64,000 bases of DNA from Lateolabrax maculatus (taxonomy: Eukaryota; Chordata; Actinopteri; Acropomatiformes; Lateolabracidae): NCBI GenBank assembly GCA_031216445.1, contig CM062216.1, forward strand, positions 5,391,501 to 5,455,500, read 5' to 3'. The notes under the pieces are model-generated. The model saw only the letters and a program-made list of their open reading frames with translations, searched no databases and was not told where the DNA came from. Shown here in pieces: positions 23,240 through 36,780 of this stretch. The translations under genes were made by a program, and so were the position numbers. Positions within the stretch are counted from its first letter, which is position 1. The number at the start of each line of letters is the position of its first letter.

Positions 23240-26200
23240 ACCACGGAGCAGCACGACTGCAGCAGCTAGGGGTTAAGAACCTTGCTCAAGGGAAACTCAG
23301 TAAGACGTAGGGGCAAGTGGTTGTCATTTGATCCCACACTAAGATTAATCATGCCAGTGTTTGGGTAACAACCTTTCATGTCAAAGCTGCCCTCATTATC
23401 ATGTTACAGATAAAGGAAGTACATTGATTGATAGATTCAGTAAAGTCATTCAAACATGTTGACATTGGAGATTCTTCTGGGAACATTAGGCTTTTATTGA
23501 TTTTACCTTGATTACTCACAGACTTCCCAGCGTGCATACAAACACAGTCTCAACAATTTTCTTACAAATGAACTCTGAAGAAAAGGTTTTTCTCATTTTT
23601 CTTTTTTTTTTTTTTTTTTTACTTAACCTTGGATCTGGCCTTGTCTCATTACCACAAAGGGAATAGCTCTCCAAAATGATCCAGCCTGTCCTTCTTTCAT
23701 GTCTCTCTCATAGACATGGGAAAGAAATGGAGGAGGAAGGGAGGACCCCATTAAAGCACTCCCATTGCCCTTGCACTAGCCATAACCAAAGACATGCAAC
23801 GCTAGAGGATTAAGCACATGATGAGACGAGGCGTATGACTGATATGGGATTTTGAAGGTCGATACCAGATGACATCGGAGGTGGATAACACTGATCAGCT
23901 GATGTTCAGCTTAAAACAAAAAGCCAATATTGGCTTCATTGATCAGCAACCCAATACTCTGGTCAAACTTTAGCTGTGGACAGGTGTATGCTTAAAATGT
24001 TTATAGTATTGTATATCTGGTACTTTTCACCCTGGGTTTCCTTTAAGGCTGGCTTCTGTTGGTGCATTCAGACACAATTTTCACAGAGAAACATTATCCA
24101 GAGCTCCAGAACACAGTCACATGTTGCCTCAAACTGCTGGGATAGTCTGATAATGCCACGCTGTAATGTGCAATCTTACAAATATTGTAATATCTTTCTT
24201 CCTTTGTGAGTTTGTGAAGTACTGAATCGTGAGCTGGCTTTAAATCAGTAGATCCTCTGCCCCCACACTCACCTGTGTTTGGGCATGTTTGACAGTTCTG
24301 TAAAAATCCAACAGAAATCTGATGCTGGCGATTTTTGTAAATGCCAATGCAGTTGCCACACATTTAATGATATAAGTGTGTAGAATACTGCTACACACTT
24401 TGCTCTGTATTGTATCAGCATAACTCACCTCAACTGTATGTTAACTGTAATGATACATTTCTGGAACAGACTATTCACCTGAATGTTGAAAACAACCCCT
24501 TTCAAAGAAATTGATGGTGCATTTATTTCAACTTTAAAAGGGTTTATTCCAGTTACATGACATGTAAGTTGCTTTTTTGGCAGACTGTATTATCATGTTC
24601 TCATAGCGTAAATTTTACCAGGAGCAGCCCAGAACAAAAAGTCCCTTTCACTGCCCAATGACTTATTATCCAATTGGCTTTGACGATTTAGTGGAGGGTA
24701 TAATTCCAAGCTTTCTGGGTTCAGTCTAGTCTGTAACGATTAATCTATTATTCAAAGTTAACTATAAATAAACTGGAAGATTCTTGAATTTAAACACTCA
24801 CAAACATCCATAGCTAAACGTAATGTTCACTCAGATTCAACTGATTCGAGAATGATATCAATATGATACTAGTATAATGACATTAATATTAACATACACA
24901 GCATAATTGAATAGGGGTTATGCAAAATGATCCGTTATGAGTGAATGTTCTTTTCAACGAGTGTGTTTAATGGCAGGATTACATCCAGCTACATTTTCTT
25001 CCAATACCCTCAATTCATTGTGCACTGCACTGTACATCCAGAGATAATTAAGGGGGACAGGAAGAAATTTGAAGCAGTATGGGCCTATCAACAGACATTA
25101 GACGCGTTGAACCCTTCATTATCAGCCCAGTTGAAATACATGAGAAGAGAACACCTTTCCTGTTTAGACATAACCAAACCTGATACAGTAGTAGACGAGT
25201 AGGTCTAATGGTCATTGAATAATGTGTGAACTGGTCCCATAATGTCATGTTTATTAGGTAGAATGCTTAAAAGTGTCTAGGAATGGAACAGGCTGATCTC
25301 GTGTGTCATTTCAAGCCAGTGCATTATTAAAAACTCTTAAGAGAGCGGCCATATTATTGTTATTTATTTATTTATTTTAGGTCAGTTTCTGAAAATGTGT
25401 GAAACAAGATGGTAATGGGACATGGAGGTTTCATATCACAACAAAGGCCTACACTACATAACCAAAAGTACGTGGACACCCTAACAGCACAATATCTGTG
25501 TTTATCACTGGTAAACTGTCACCAGTATGGAACACCAGCAACACATAGTGAATAATAACAATAACAAATGCAGAACAGATAAACTTGCTCAATACTGATA
25601 TTACATCAACTAAGCTTCCATGAGTCGGTGTAGTTAACAATGATAAAAAATTGTAAAATCATTTACCCACCTAATACAGATTAATCTCAAACATAAGAGA
25701 TACACACCATCACTGCTGTATATATTCTGCAGTCAGCCTTATTCTAACATATTGTATTGATATTTCAGTCAATAAAAAAAAGATTATGCAGGTTGATTGA
25801 TTACATATTTATTGTTAATATTGTTCACAGGGGTCCATCTGGTCTGCCTTTAAGATGAAGTACTCCGATCCTCTGGGCTTTTAATCTGAAGTCCCAATAT
25901 GTCCAAAAATACAAACACACCCGAAAATATCAGTGTTTATATCACCCTTCAAAGAGGCCTTTTAGTTGAAACTTGTTATTATCGTCAAATACTCAATAAC
26001 TATACCGTAATTTGGTATTTTGACTACAATATTTCAAAATAAGATATTGCACACTTACTTCCTGTTTTGGGAAAATAGATTTTTCCCAATGGAGCAGTTT
26101 GGGGGTAAAAAAAAATGTCTTTAATAGATATTATGTCTTTTTCCTCTTGCATTCTCCATCTTCTTCTTATTCTCATCCACACTTTCACCCTCACCCCACC

Positions 26201-27962
26201 CCACCACAACCTATTCTCAAAGTGACTCTTAGCATCTGGGAAAATTTATGGAGTGTGAGGCAATTTATTCAAAGTGTGGATGTCCCGAGAATTCAGTTAT
26301 GGAGCCGCTTTGTGGAGGAACGTGAGGGTGTTACCAGCCGGTGTGTGTGTGTGTCTGTTTTGGTGTGTGTGTTTGTGTATTAAGATTCCTGTTATCAGAA
26401 TGTATTTATTTCCACAAGGAACAGAAAGAAAGTTTCCAGGAATTTAGTAAAGCTATTTGCCTTTTGCCCATAAAACAACAGTGCACTTTTTCCTATCTTA
26501 CATGGTTTGAGTGTGTGCATTACGTGTACTGAAGACGAAAATAAAAAGGTTTTGTAGGACACCACTGACATGAACTGTATATTATGAATCCAAGCTAGTG
26601 TGCTGCAGAGCAGATAAGTGGCATGACATTAGTGACATGACTGTGGCTTAAAGGAGGAGGGAGGAGGTCATAAAATCAATTGTGTTTCCAAATGGTCTCG
26701 AGTCGCTGCCTTTTGTGTTAATTGATCAAACTGCACCTTAATTAATGACATGCCACTTTAATGGAGAATAAATACTCATCAATGTCACAAGGTCACTGCT
26801 GTAAGTCAACTCCCAAACAGAAACAGAAGGAGGATCAGGTGGCTTTCGTTAGGCTCTACCTTCTACTTATTTTCTGAGATGAGGCAGGTACCCTTGACAC
26901 GACAAACAAGTTAACACGGAGAGCCGGACTTGAGATGTAAAACATTTAAAAGAGTGCACTTTAAATCACAACTTTCCCCCACCCTCCTTTCAGCTGTCAC
27001 ATCCAAAAGTCTGAAAGAGTTACGGTCATTTAATTTGCATGGACGGGCTGATGGCAATCGCATCACCACAGTGTAGAAACGTGCGTGTGAACAGCGGGTC
27101 GCTGGTTTGAATGCCTAGGCCAGATGGCAAAATGTGGTTGGAGCAAGTGAATGATTAAAGGGTGAATGTTAACAGGCCTGGGACTTTAGAGGTAAGGCCA
27201 TATGGTCTTAAGTGCTATGGAATTATCAAGGGCACACATGGCAAAAAGGTCATCTATGACAATTATTCATTGTTTTGAGCCCATTTATGTTAGGAATTTT
27301 TTTTTACTTTACATATTTGTCCCATCATTTGGCAAAGTGCTGTAAAAAAAATAACATATTTGAACACAAATAATAATACATAATAAACAAGGACAGGCAA
27401 GCTATGGTAAAAACAAATGGGATTTGAGACTTGAATTAAATGTCGTGATGGAGGCTGCAGACCGTATATGGAAATTCTAAATTACCGAGCGCTTTAAGAA
27501 CAAAATTTAAAATCTTAAAAGCAATTCTAAAAGTACTGAATGCAAATCATTGCCAGCTCTGGATTAATCAGTTCCAGATGAAGAAGATGAGTCATACAAT
27601 CAGCAAGATGCAACCCAGTATCCCTGGGAATTATGTTCATATTGGACAATTCTACATTTCGTGTCCAATGCCAGCAATAAGTGCCAGTGCAAGAAGTAGA
27701 GTGCCCATAGCGAGGCAGGAAGTAAGAGTGTGGAGGTCGGGGTAGCTGAGCAGCCTGTACTGCATCTGAAATTAATGCTGGAAACTGGAGTTTGTGTCCT
27801 GTCATAAACCAACAGTTAATATGAGCTTTTTTCAAACCATGACCACGATGTTTCACTAACCATAAACATGTGTTTTACTTGACTAGACAAACAGTGTGTA
27901 GAGCATGCACATTCAAAAAGCTTTTACAGGTACTGGATCAAAAAAAAAAACATCAGCACATT
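23240..27962. other. intergenic, few features
   Basis: The stretch contains a T homopolymer near 23605, a Tc1-like terminus at about 25450, a short TG run at 26341-26378, and motif-dense sequence at 26640-26830 with TTAATTGATCAA and TTAATTAATGACATGCC that could be a conserved non-coding element. An 85-codon plus-strand frame at 24945-25202 ends in a plausible-looking 50-residue stretch but has no clear acceptor and no family I recognise. Confidence 0.4.
25450..25500. mobile_element. Tc1/mariner-like terminus fragment
   Basis: The segment ctacactacataaccaaaag followed by tacgtggacacc resembles the terminal inverted repeat of a common fish Tc1-like element, which reads like cactatatggccaaaag then tatgtggacacc. 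No matching opposite terminus was found, so it is a solo or decayed end. The transposase fragment at 62880-63065 could be of the same broad family. Confidence 0.45.
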
Positions 27963-28037
27963 GTACTGATAGCTCCCAATAAAAAGCTCTGATACTGTGG
28001 CTCTGTCAAATTACATTTTATTGGGAGCTATCAGTAC
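27963..28037. repeat. perfect 22-bp inverted repeat, 31-nt spacer
   Basis: GTACTGATAGCTCCCAATAAAA at 27963-27984 is matched exactly by its reverse complement at 28016-28037, with 31 bases between. Neither side extends further. The arms do not resemble the other TIRs in this window. Perfect pairing suggests a young inverted duplication or a small palindromic element; a hairpin RNA is possible. Confidence 0.9.
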
Positions 28038-30139
28038 CTTGCCTATACCCTGGTTTATGTGCCATAACCATGATCTCCCTCTAACCTTAACTGTAAAGTA
28101 GCTGCTACAATTTTTGAAATTATTGCCGCTGAACATTGAAAGACATTGCCAATGAATGCAATTAAGGGTTTTAGCAGAAATGTCCAATACCATCATTCTT
28201 GCTTGGTGATGAGGCTGCAAAATGGGATGACATGAAGGCATGAATGAAAAAATCAAGGACATGTCATATCGGTATGATCTTGTCTTTGATGTCAGTTGAG
28301 AGTAAGGGGTTTTAATCAGGAGAAATGTATTTCTGAGGGCTCAATCAATCCAACAAAACGCCACAAGCTCTTACTGTACATGGGATCTAACATAGCAGAC
28401 CAGAGTATCAGTCACTGTCACTTCTGAAAAAACACAGTGTTTATTGTTGTACTGTTGTTTTGAATTTACTCAGAGTGATTGTATAATCTAAACCCTAAGA
28501 GTTACCAGCACTATTTCTGTTTACAACATCTCCCCTGCTGTCCTGGCACCACAGACCCTCACATGTGGCCCCGGCATCTTTTACTGAGAGTGCAGTTCAG
28601 AGGAAGGCTCCTGTGGGACCCTGACTTATCTGCAGGCCTTGGATAATGGATGATTGAAATCAGGCTCCATCATGGCCAAAAATCTGCTCCACTGAGGGCT
28701 CCTGGCCCCGCGTACTGGCCGTCCCAGAGCGTTTCTCTCAGTGCCAGCACATGCTGATGGTCGCTTACTATCCCTGGGTCCAGATGCCAAGGCATCTGCC
28801 CGCAAATACAATGTAATGCAGAGGCCCTGTGGGCCAGGCGGACTGGCTGGATGCCTGCAGACTGGAACCACCAGGGGCCGGTCCCAAGCCTGTCTCCTCG
28901 GCTTATGGATCCGTCCTCTAAAGGCTGAAACAGCTTTATTACACGCACTCAGTCAGGACATTTGCACAATTGTGAATGACATGAAAAGTTATCTATGCTG
29001 ATTGATGTGATGGGAGGGACATAATATGAAATATTTCATGACATTTTTATATATGAATCAAATTCATACATCAAGGTTGCGTTCGCTGTTTTTATGCAGT
29101 AGCACATGTAACCTTGCAAAGTTATCAGATTTTAAAACAATAATAATTACATTTTTGAAATATGAATAGAATCCTTTGTAAAGGTTTAATCAGTGTGGAT
29201 ACACATGGTGTAATATCAGTTGGCTCTAATGGCTCAGTTCATTAAGATGCAGAAGTACAGTAAGCCATGCCAGTGAGCAAGAATGCACAATACAAAGAGC
29301 CTGGAACTGGCATACTTAATGGACACAAATACGTAATCCATGGACGTGTCTACAGGTGTTTAGATGGCAACTTGCGGGTAAAAAAAATCATGCAGATGTG
29401 AAAAGTATCATTTGAGCTTAAACAAGGCCGTGTTTGCATCTACTGTCCACCTTGCTGTCTGCATTAGGCCCTAGTCTGTAAATCTGTTTTTATCTTATTA
29501 ACCAAAGTATTTCATGGTTTCCAGTGAAAAGGGAACTAGAAAATATAATTGAACAATTCTTCTTTATAATTTGCATATTGGACAAAGATGTTTTCCGCTT
29601 TGATTTTTATATTAATAAAACACATACAATTATAAAAATGAAAATAAAATAAATACACTTAAGAATATATAATCTAGTTGACTTGTCATTTTGGTATTTC
29701 ATGATTAAGTGATAAAATGCAGGCAGTGAAAAAGACAAGTTGGAGCTGACCGGTCAGAAATACTGCAGAAGTTATGAACAATTGTCATGTATAGATTTGA
29801 ATATTGACTTTTTTTACCTTTGCATATCAGTTTTGCATTTCAGAATTGGCAACACTGTTGCTTTAATCCATACAAGCCTGCTTTGCCACATTAGTTCATA
29901 CTTCCATTAGCCTAATCTATAGCACCCTTTGACCTCATGTCAAAACCCCGCCTCCCCTCCTCCTCCTCCTCCCCTGGGCTTCATACAGTTAAAAAAGACC
30001 ATATCACGATGAAATGGATCCAGTTCATTCATCAAAACTACATAGACATGTCTGCCATAACACCACACACACATTGAACTATCTATTCCTTACTAGATGC
30101 CTGGTGGTCTATAAGGCATCAGAGCCAAATTAAGTATGA
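28038..30139. other. intergenic, no gene recognised
   Basis: A GC-richer stretch at about 28540-28930 contains overlapping frames on both strands, none recognisable, and a CTCF-like string ccaccaggggccgg near 28867. The remainder is AT-rich with no supported feature. Confidence 0.4.
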
Positions 30140-30285
30140 TTGGAGTTTTTCAAGATATATATCTTTGTTGTCCTTGTTTTTTTGTTTATTCGTTTATTTC
30201 TGTGTATGTATGTTGAGAGCAACGGAGTCAAATTCCTTGTATGTGTATGCATACATGGCCAATAAAGCTGATTCTGATTCTGATA
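30140..30285 (+). mobile_element. LINE/SINE 3' tail, L2-like
   Basis: The end is gtcaaattccttgtatgtg, a ggccaataaagctgatt block and then (GATTCT)n. This is the characteristic tail of abundant teleost retroelements and a better-preserved relative of 6600-6735. No reverse transcriptase remains upstream, so it is a short 5'-truncated copy. Confidence 0.6.
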
Positions 30286-30905
30286 TAAACATGTTTTTGA
30301 CTTGAACCACACATTTCGTGTCATACAATATACAAAAAGTTGACATGACATTATAAAAAAAGTCCTCCATTAGGTGCTTGGGTGACAAATGTTGTTTTTT
30401 CACTTGAAAAATGTCCTTCCCTGAAAGTATAACTACATTTCTGATTGAGGTTTATTATTATTTGACTCATTAGCTGTAAGTGGGATGCCAAGTTTGAGTT
30501 TTCATTTTTTAAGTTTAAGTCTGTGTTCAACACCTGCAGTGCAGCACCAACCGTTTGCTCTTTGGATCTCGGTTACATCATTTTGCTTTATAAACTCACA
30601 TGTTAATGGGGCTGATTGTTAGACAGCTTTTAAAGGAGGCACATTCCACTGCTCTGCGTTGCTGCCTTTGTATCATTGGTTTAGTTAGATAAAAGTTAAA
30701 AATCTTTTTCAAATCCTTTTTGTCCACCCCACCCTGCGGCTTTGTGTTCCCCTTCGCAGAGCTGTCATCCCTGCAGTGGAAGGGGAGTTCAAGGATTCAT
30801 CAAACAAACAGCAGGCCTCGGTCTCTGCAGAAACCTGCTCAGCTGGCCAGCCCGGGTCCACACATCATGACTGAGCTAATGAGAAGGGCCTCGACGGGTC
30901 AGTGT

Positions 30906-30951
30906 TTGTGTGTGTGTGTGTGTGTGAATGTGTGTGTGTGTGTGTGTGTGT
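30906..30951. repeat. (TG)n microsatellite
   Basis: Two TG runs separated by AATG. Confidence 0.9.
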
Positions 30952-32268
30952 TTGAAGTCTGGCTATCTGCCAACTCCAGCCCATCCAGGTGGTTTGATTA
31001 AACACATCACTAACACATTGTCTGTGGGTTAAGCAGAGGGGTCTGGGAGAAAAAATTGAAGGGTAAAGTAGAGGAAGTAGAAACAGAGCAGCAGCTAGAG
31101 TGAGTCTTTTCTTCAGATACACTGTATGAACAGACCAGTGACCAGAGAAACACACTGGATTTCTCACAGAAACTATTCCAGTATTTACAGTACATACTGA
31201 ACTATTACATGACCTCCCTCGACTGTGTGTTGACTCTCTTTCAGGCCGCTGAACTTCGAAACATGAATCCACTTCTTCTTTTTCTCCTTGACACTTGTGC
31301 CACCCGTGGGTCTTGCTCATTTTATCAACTCTGCACACGATACGTAGCAGAATCACTTTGTGCCAGTGTGAATACTATTTTTGACAGATTAAAGCCTCTG
31401 AACCGCCTGCCGGTGCTACCTTGGCTTCAGTCGGTTTCCACTTGGGACCTTGTTTGTCGATGACCTATCAACACACCACCAATGAGATGGCAGCTGTCTG
31501 TGCCATAACCTGAAAGAGACCTGAAATGGACAATAAGCTCATTCTGTGTGTTTCAGTTTTCCCAGAACTGCACACCACAACTTTAAAATCATACCACAAT
31601 CTTGGCAGGAGGACTGTAGCATGGCTGAATGACAGCAGTCAGACAAGACAACCAGGTGTGGGAACTGGCAGCTTGAATGACATTGTCTTTGTGTTAGTCA
31701 TTTTCTGTTTTGGAAGTGGAGTTATTATTTTGCTTTTGCTTATCCGTCCTGCCGGTGTTATTTCAAATCAGCATTAAAACTGTGGTGGCAGTTGCTGTTG
31801 TTGATCAAAGAAATGTGACGATTTAAGAGTTGTAATTTCTGCAAATTAACTTATAAAATAGCTGTGTCGATCTCATGAGCACCTGTTGCCAGTTTTCTGG
31901 CCATCTTTCTAGGACTGCCAGAGAAAAATGTGGATCAATTGTTTTTTGTTTTGTTTTTTGTTTTCTACTGGAAAAGAATCCATCAATGAGCAAAGCAGCA
32001 GCCCTTTTTGAATTTCTGAAAGAAGAAAAATTTGTGTGGCGATTCAGAGGTAAGGAACAGCACTTTCCTACGGCCTGGCACACATTGGTGATGTAAACCT
32101 GTTGCTGTGTTTCCTCTGGCCTGGGCCATTTACATACACATTTCCACTGCATTTGCACAGAAGGGGATACTCACGCCCAGCTGCGCTGATGTGGTCCTGT
32201 TTAGAAGCAGGCCCAGGGCCTGGGTAGGACCCTGGGTGCCGTATTGAAATGAAGTGGAAAAAACAACC

Positions 32269-32297
32269 AACCGGCACGAACTGGCACTGTGCCGGTT
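32269..32297. repeat. 9-bp inverted repeat, 11-nt loop
   Basis: AACCGGCAC (32269-32277) pairs exactly with GTGCCGGTT (32289-32297). It is a short GC-rich hairpin without a gene context. Confidence 0.6.
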
Positions 32298-35200
32298 CGG
32301 TTTTGGATCGCGCCTTCTCTGCACTCTGCTCTGTGCCCATCTTGCAGCAAGCACAGCTCATCCTGCTGATCCAATCCAGCCCTCATTCGCCAATTTGAAA
32401 TTCAGTGGTCCAATCGCCAGCAGGCATGCCCTTTACAATAGGACCTGACATTGTTCTGTGTGTCCTATGTGCTCTGTCAGTTGATCAGGTGTTTGGAGGA
32501 ATCTGCAGTGTTTTGTTATCCCCAGCCACCATTATTTATTTATTTTATTTTTTTTGTTTATCGAAGCTAATGAGAATAATTCAACCAGTTTCATGGGGCA
32601 GCAGTGAAAATAAATTGTTCATTTAATGGGACGCTAGACATCATCTTTTTATAAACCTCCAAAGTGAGCGCCTGAGGCTTGTCGCTAACTTTCTGACAAC
32701 AGATGCAGATCAGCAGCTAAGATGTACCTCTGACTTTACCTAATTTCAATATTTTCAATATGCTAAGGGAATCAAGAGTGAAATCATATTCATACACTAT
32801 TCCCTGACAGTAGATATAATCTTGTCCAGTATTTATGTAGTCAAATTGGAAAATGAATTTTCTTGCATGGCTCGTCTTTGTGTGCCCACCTTCTGTGAAG
32901 TCATACATTTCAAAGAGGAGTGTGAGGGAATTCATTTGTCACGTTACAAAGCACACACATCACAGAATTAGTCATTAATTATTGTGTGAAATGAATGAAG
33001 ATTGGTCTGGTCAGTGAGCATAGTGAAAGAGTTAATATATTCATCTAGAGATTAAGACTACTTTAGGGCTCCAGAAATGAGTTTATTCAGCTGAGAGTCT
33101 GTTCTCACACTTATTAAGTGCTTGTGGCATTAATCTCTCTTTGTCCAATTAGGAGTCACGTTTCTATATGACACCGGGCTTCAGTGAAAAGTGCTCATCA
33201 CTGAGTGATATCAGTAAGAAGCTCCAGTTAATAAGTGCACCATGCTGAGATGGAGCTGCACAGAACATTTAACCCAGAAAGACCTTTAAATTACGTCAAA
33301 AGTTGGCTTTTCCCTGGAACAGAATGGATGGATAGTTACACAGAAAATATATAACATGGATATCTACTTTACTCTGTCGTCTTTATGAGTGAACATGTCA
33401 GCTATAATCCCCCTTAAAAATGTGTCTCCACTGACTGTATTTCATGCCAAAGATGAGAAGAACACAATCATTACTGGGCTGCTCATCCTAGCATTAAACC
33501 TTTTAAAAGAAGCCACAGCACTGAACACAATCAGTGTTTTTGTGATCTGATTTGTCAGCGTAGCATTGATTACGCAAGGTAGATGTCAGGTTTAAGATGG
33601 ACATTTTTCAGGGAGGCATTTTACAGTTATTCAATAGTGACACTAGGAAACATGGAGCGAGAGGGGCTTATTACAACAACACAACAACGGCCTCAATCAA
33701 ATCAGTGGACGTTGATGTTATATGGTGTGTGTCTTAACCACTGGGCCCCTACTACTTGCCTTTAACAAGGAATAGATTTCACGTATGATAATGTGTCCAA
33801 AAATGGTAAACTATTTGAGGAATAGTTTGGCCTAGGGAAGTTGTCCTTCTATGTAATTAATGTAAATAAGAAATAGGAGAATATCACACTGTTGTGAATC
33901 TTTTGATATAGATATATATAGTAAATAGGGAGTGATTTTGGACACAGCCTAAGAGGCTGACAAAGTGATTGACTGACTGAGCAACCGACTGTTTGTATTT
34001 TTAGCAGCTAACTTAGCTCAAAATACACACTTCAGTGAAAATCCAGGAACATCTCTGCATAAAGATACAGCATGGAAACACATGCACATCTTTTACAGTT
34101 TACAGTGCATGTGTAGAACACATGTGCATGTAAACCTATGTAAGGATCCTTTGCTGCTCCTCTTAAAGGAGAAGTTCAATGTTTTTCAACTTTATCTTTA
34201 AACAGCAGTTGGGGGAATAAAGTTGACCTGATTCTAGCTTTAGCTGTCTTCTTGTAAGCTTCTTGAGCCAATAACTTGACCCCATAGTTTCTCCATTAAG
34301 CGATTCTTAATGCTGCACGGCTACTTATGATTTCTTCATTTGACAAGTCAGCTTCATCGCCAGTTAAATTATTTGACTGTCATGTAGGGTGTGTTAACAA
34401 AATGGTGTTACTTATCACAGCAAGATATTGTCCCTGAGGGCAGATTTGACTTGGCTGCTAATGTGAAATAAGCAATCAAGGTTAATAGTTTTATTTTTTC
34501 CAGTGTGGTGCCAAAAGTACCAGAGGGCTATGGGTTTTAAATGGCCTTAATATCTCCCACAGTGTGCAGCCCAGTACCACAACAGCACGTGTGGCTCTGG
34601 ACATTTTGGACATTGCAAATGGCTTGTGATATTTTATCTGCATGTGTAGAAACATTTATCATCTGCGCTGCCATCAGCCAGCCCTCCCATCAATTCTGCA
34701 GGTCTCAGAGTGGAGTGCAGAATACATAAATGCCTCATCGCTGCTCCATTATATCCCTGTTTGTCTCTGGGCCAGCCTGAAAACACACAAGAGCCCAAGG
34801 CATGAGAAGCAGGGACAGGTTTCACAGCTGCACGGATCACATTATTGCAGTTGTGGTTTTTCTAACGATGACTTTTCATATTCATGTAAATTGAATCAGG
34901 GTGTTTAGGGCTGGCGAACTCTGTCCTTTAAAATGTGTGAGTTTAAATGGGAGTAATTGTTAACACAAGCACTGTGAGCTGAAATATTACAGACATTACA
35001 AGATGAATAATTGTTGTGACAGAAGAGTTTAACTGCTATGTTTGGATTTGTTCACCACTACTGTGGGATTTTTAAGGATTAAAAATTGACTTTGGCTCTC
35101 AGCCCGGCACAGCAGTTGGCATTAACATTTGTCTTATGTTAAAACAATGTCAGAGTGAGAATAAACTTTTATTTATTTTCAGGGATTAAAAGTGTGTTGC

Positions 35201-35561
35201 CAGCAAGTCAAACTTAAAAAAAAAAAGGAGGAAGCTTAACGAGAGGCTTTTATTTAACGTGTTCAACTTCGGTACAAACTTGCTGTGCAGCCAAACATTG
35301 TTTAAACTCATAAAACTCTATTTTAAATTCTAGTGGTGATCTCAAAGTTTGGGAAAAGGATATATAAAATATTTCAATTTGATGGAATAATGCAGACATA
35401 AAACATACGGGAGTCCTGGGTTTGAATACTAGTGTAAACATACCTTCAATTAAGAGCTGAAATAAGATGATACAGAATATATGTTACACTGTCAGATTTT
35501 TTAAACTGCAAGGCTATTTAAGAGGAAATATAAAGGAGAAAACTGTCTGGAGACCCTGAGC

Positions 35562-36289
35562 CAGTGGAGGAATGTCATTAAGCACATATACGTACTGTAC
35601 TGTACAGTACTGTACTGAAGTACAAATTCAAGGTACTTGTACTTTAACTGTACTTGTACTTTGAGTATTTCCATTGTATGTTGCATTCTACTTCTACTCC
35701 ACTACATCTCTGAGGGAAATACTGTAATTTTTACTGCATTTGTCTGACAGATTTAGTTACTAGTTACTTTTCAGATAACAATTTTTCATACCCTACCTGT
35801 CCAGTGAAAACTGGATAAACTGAAAAACTGAGGGATGAAGTGTTCCTTTATGGGGGATGAGAAAAATTCTCCCACTTAACTTTAACTTCTTAAACTAAAT
35901 AAACTATACAGATAGGTGGTTCTCACAAACGTACAAACTCCGAGAGTGAGACAAACATATGATATTATAGACCATGATGCATTGCTGTAGATTAAACTAC
36001 CCAAAAGTATATAAAGTATAAAGTACATTTGCAGCAGTGAAATGCAACATACACATTAATACAGCTGTAATATTAATCCAAAAACATCATATAATATAAT
36101 ATAACACTGACAGGGACCATTTTACTACACAATGAGTACTTTTACTTTGGCTACTTACTGATAATATGAACATACTTAGCAGGTTTTTAATGCAGGACTT
36201 TTACAGGTACTTGTAGTGGAGCATATTGGAGTGTGATATTTGGAGTACTTTTACTTCAGTAAAGGGTCTAAATACTTCTTCCACCACTG
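35562..36289. mobile_element. intact hAT-type non-autonomous element (728 bp)
   Basis: The element begins CAGTGGAGGAA and ends with the complement of CAGTGGTGGAAGAAG, giving short TIRs. It is flanked by perfect 8-bp direct repeats CCCTGAGC at 35554-35561 and 36290-36297, the hAT-type target duplication. The interior is rich in gtacttttact motifs and lacks a transposase frame, so it needs an enzyme supplied elsewhere. Shorter fragments of the same family occur at 11630-11697 and 36968-37016. Confidence 0.85.
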
Positions 36290-36424
36290 CCCTGAGCACA
36301 GAACAAAGAGTATAGAGACTTAAAAATGATTATTTTTATAATTAAATTGATTTGTTAGTCATAGATACATTCTATCACTATATTATTTACTCTTCTATTT
36401 TAGTTAAATTTGTTTTTAATGTAT

Positions 36425-36780
36425 GGTACACGAGCACGAGCGCCCCCTGCCGGCCCCTGCAGACCTGGGTGGTGATCCCCGGAGCCCTCCAGCAGTCTGC
36501 CCCCCCCCGCTGGTAGGTCAACTCTTAATGAGCTTCGTATAAACTGTTTTTTTTGTTGATAAAAGTGTGTTTTTTTTTTTATTTGTATGAGAAAAAGGAG
36601 CTCCCAGTAGCGCCAGCAGATGTGTGAGTGGCCGTGTGGTTACTTTGTCGTGAAGTAATCTTTGAACACCGAGACATCGGGGTCGTTGCTAGCGTGCTCG
36701 CTGTCAGGAGTCACCCGTCGGTTTGACGAGAAACATCCGACTGTCGCCAAGTTTCCCGACCGGCACTCAGCTCAGATGTT
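36425..36780. promoter_or_regulatory. CpG island, candidate promoter
   Basis: This is the densest CpG cluster in the window. The 150 bases around 36615-36765 carry well over a dozen CpGs (for example gacatcggggtcgttgctagcg and ccgtcggtttgacgag), while the surrounding sequence is CpG-poor. Exon-like blocks with good splice sites follow on the plus strand from 37216. Direction of transcription is unknown and a minus-strand gene is equally possible. No TATA box is evident. Confidence 0.5.
36440..36453 (-). promoter_or_regulatory. CTCF-like site
   Basis: GCGCCCCCTGCCGG is the complement of the CTCF core CCASYAGRKGGCRS with one mismatch. It sits at the edge of the CpG island. Prediction is from the motif only. 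Confidence 0.3.

Larger units (their letters stand above)
30286..35561. other. intergenic, no gene recognised
   Basis: Many short frames, none recognisable. A TG microsatellite lies at 30906-30951 and a small hairpin at 32269-32297. The stretch 33090-33250 is motif-dense without repeats and could be conserved non-coding. A segment at 34160-34290 (aaggagaagttcaatg...cagcagttggggga) may be a dispersed repeat. Confidence 0.4.

Noticed and set aside
24268..24304. Splice-bracketed 25-base segment on the minus strand (tttttacag ... gtgagt)
   Set aside because: The splice sites look good but a 25-base exon with no partners cannot be supported from sequence alone.
27085..27115. tRNA-like B-box string (cgctggtttgaatgcc) suggesting a tRNA gene or tRNA-derived SINE
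   Set aside because: There is no matching A box, no cloverleaf and no SINE body; a single B-box-like string is not enough.
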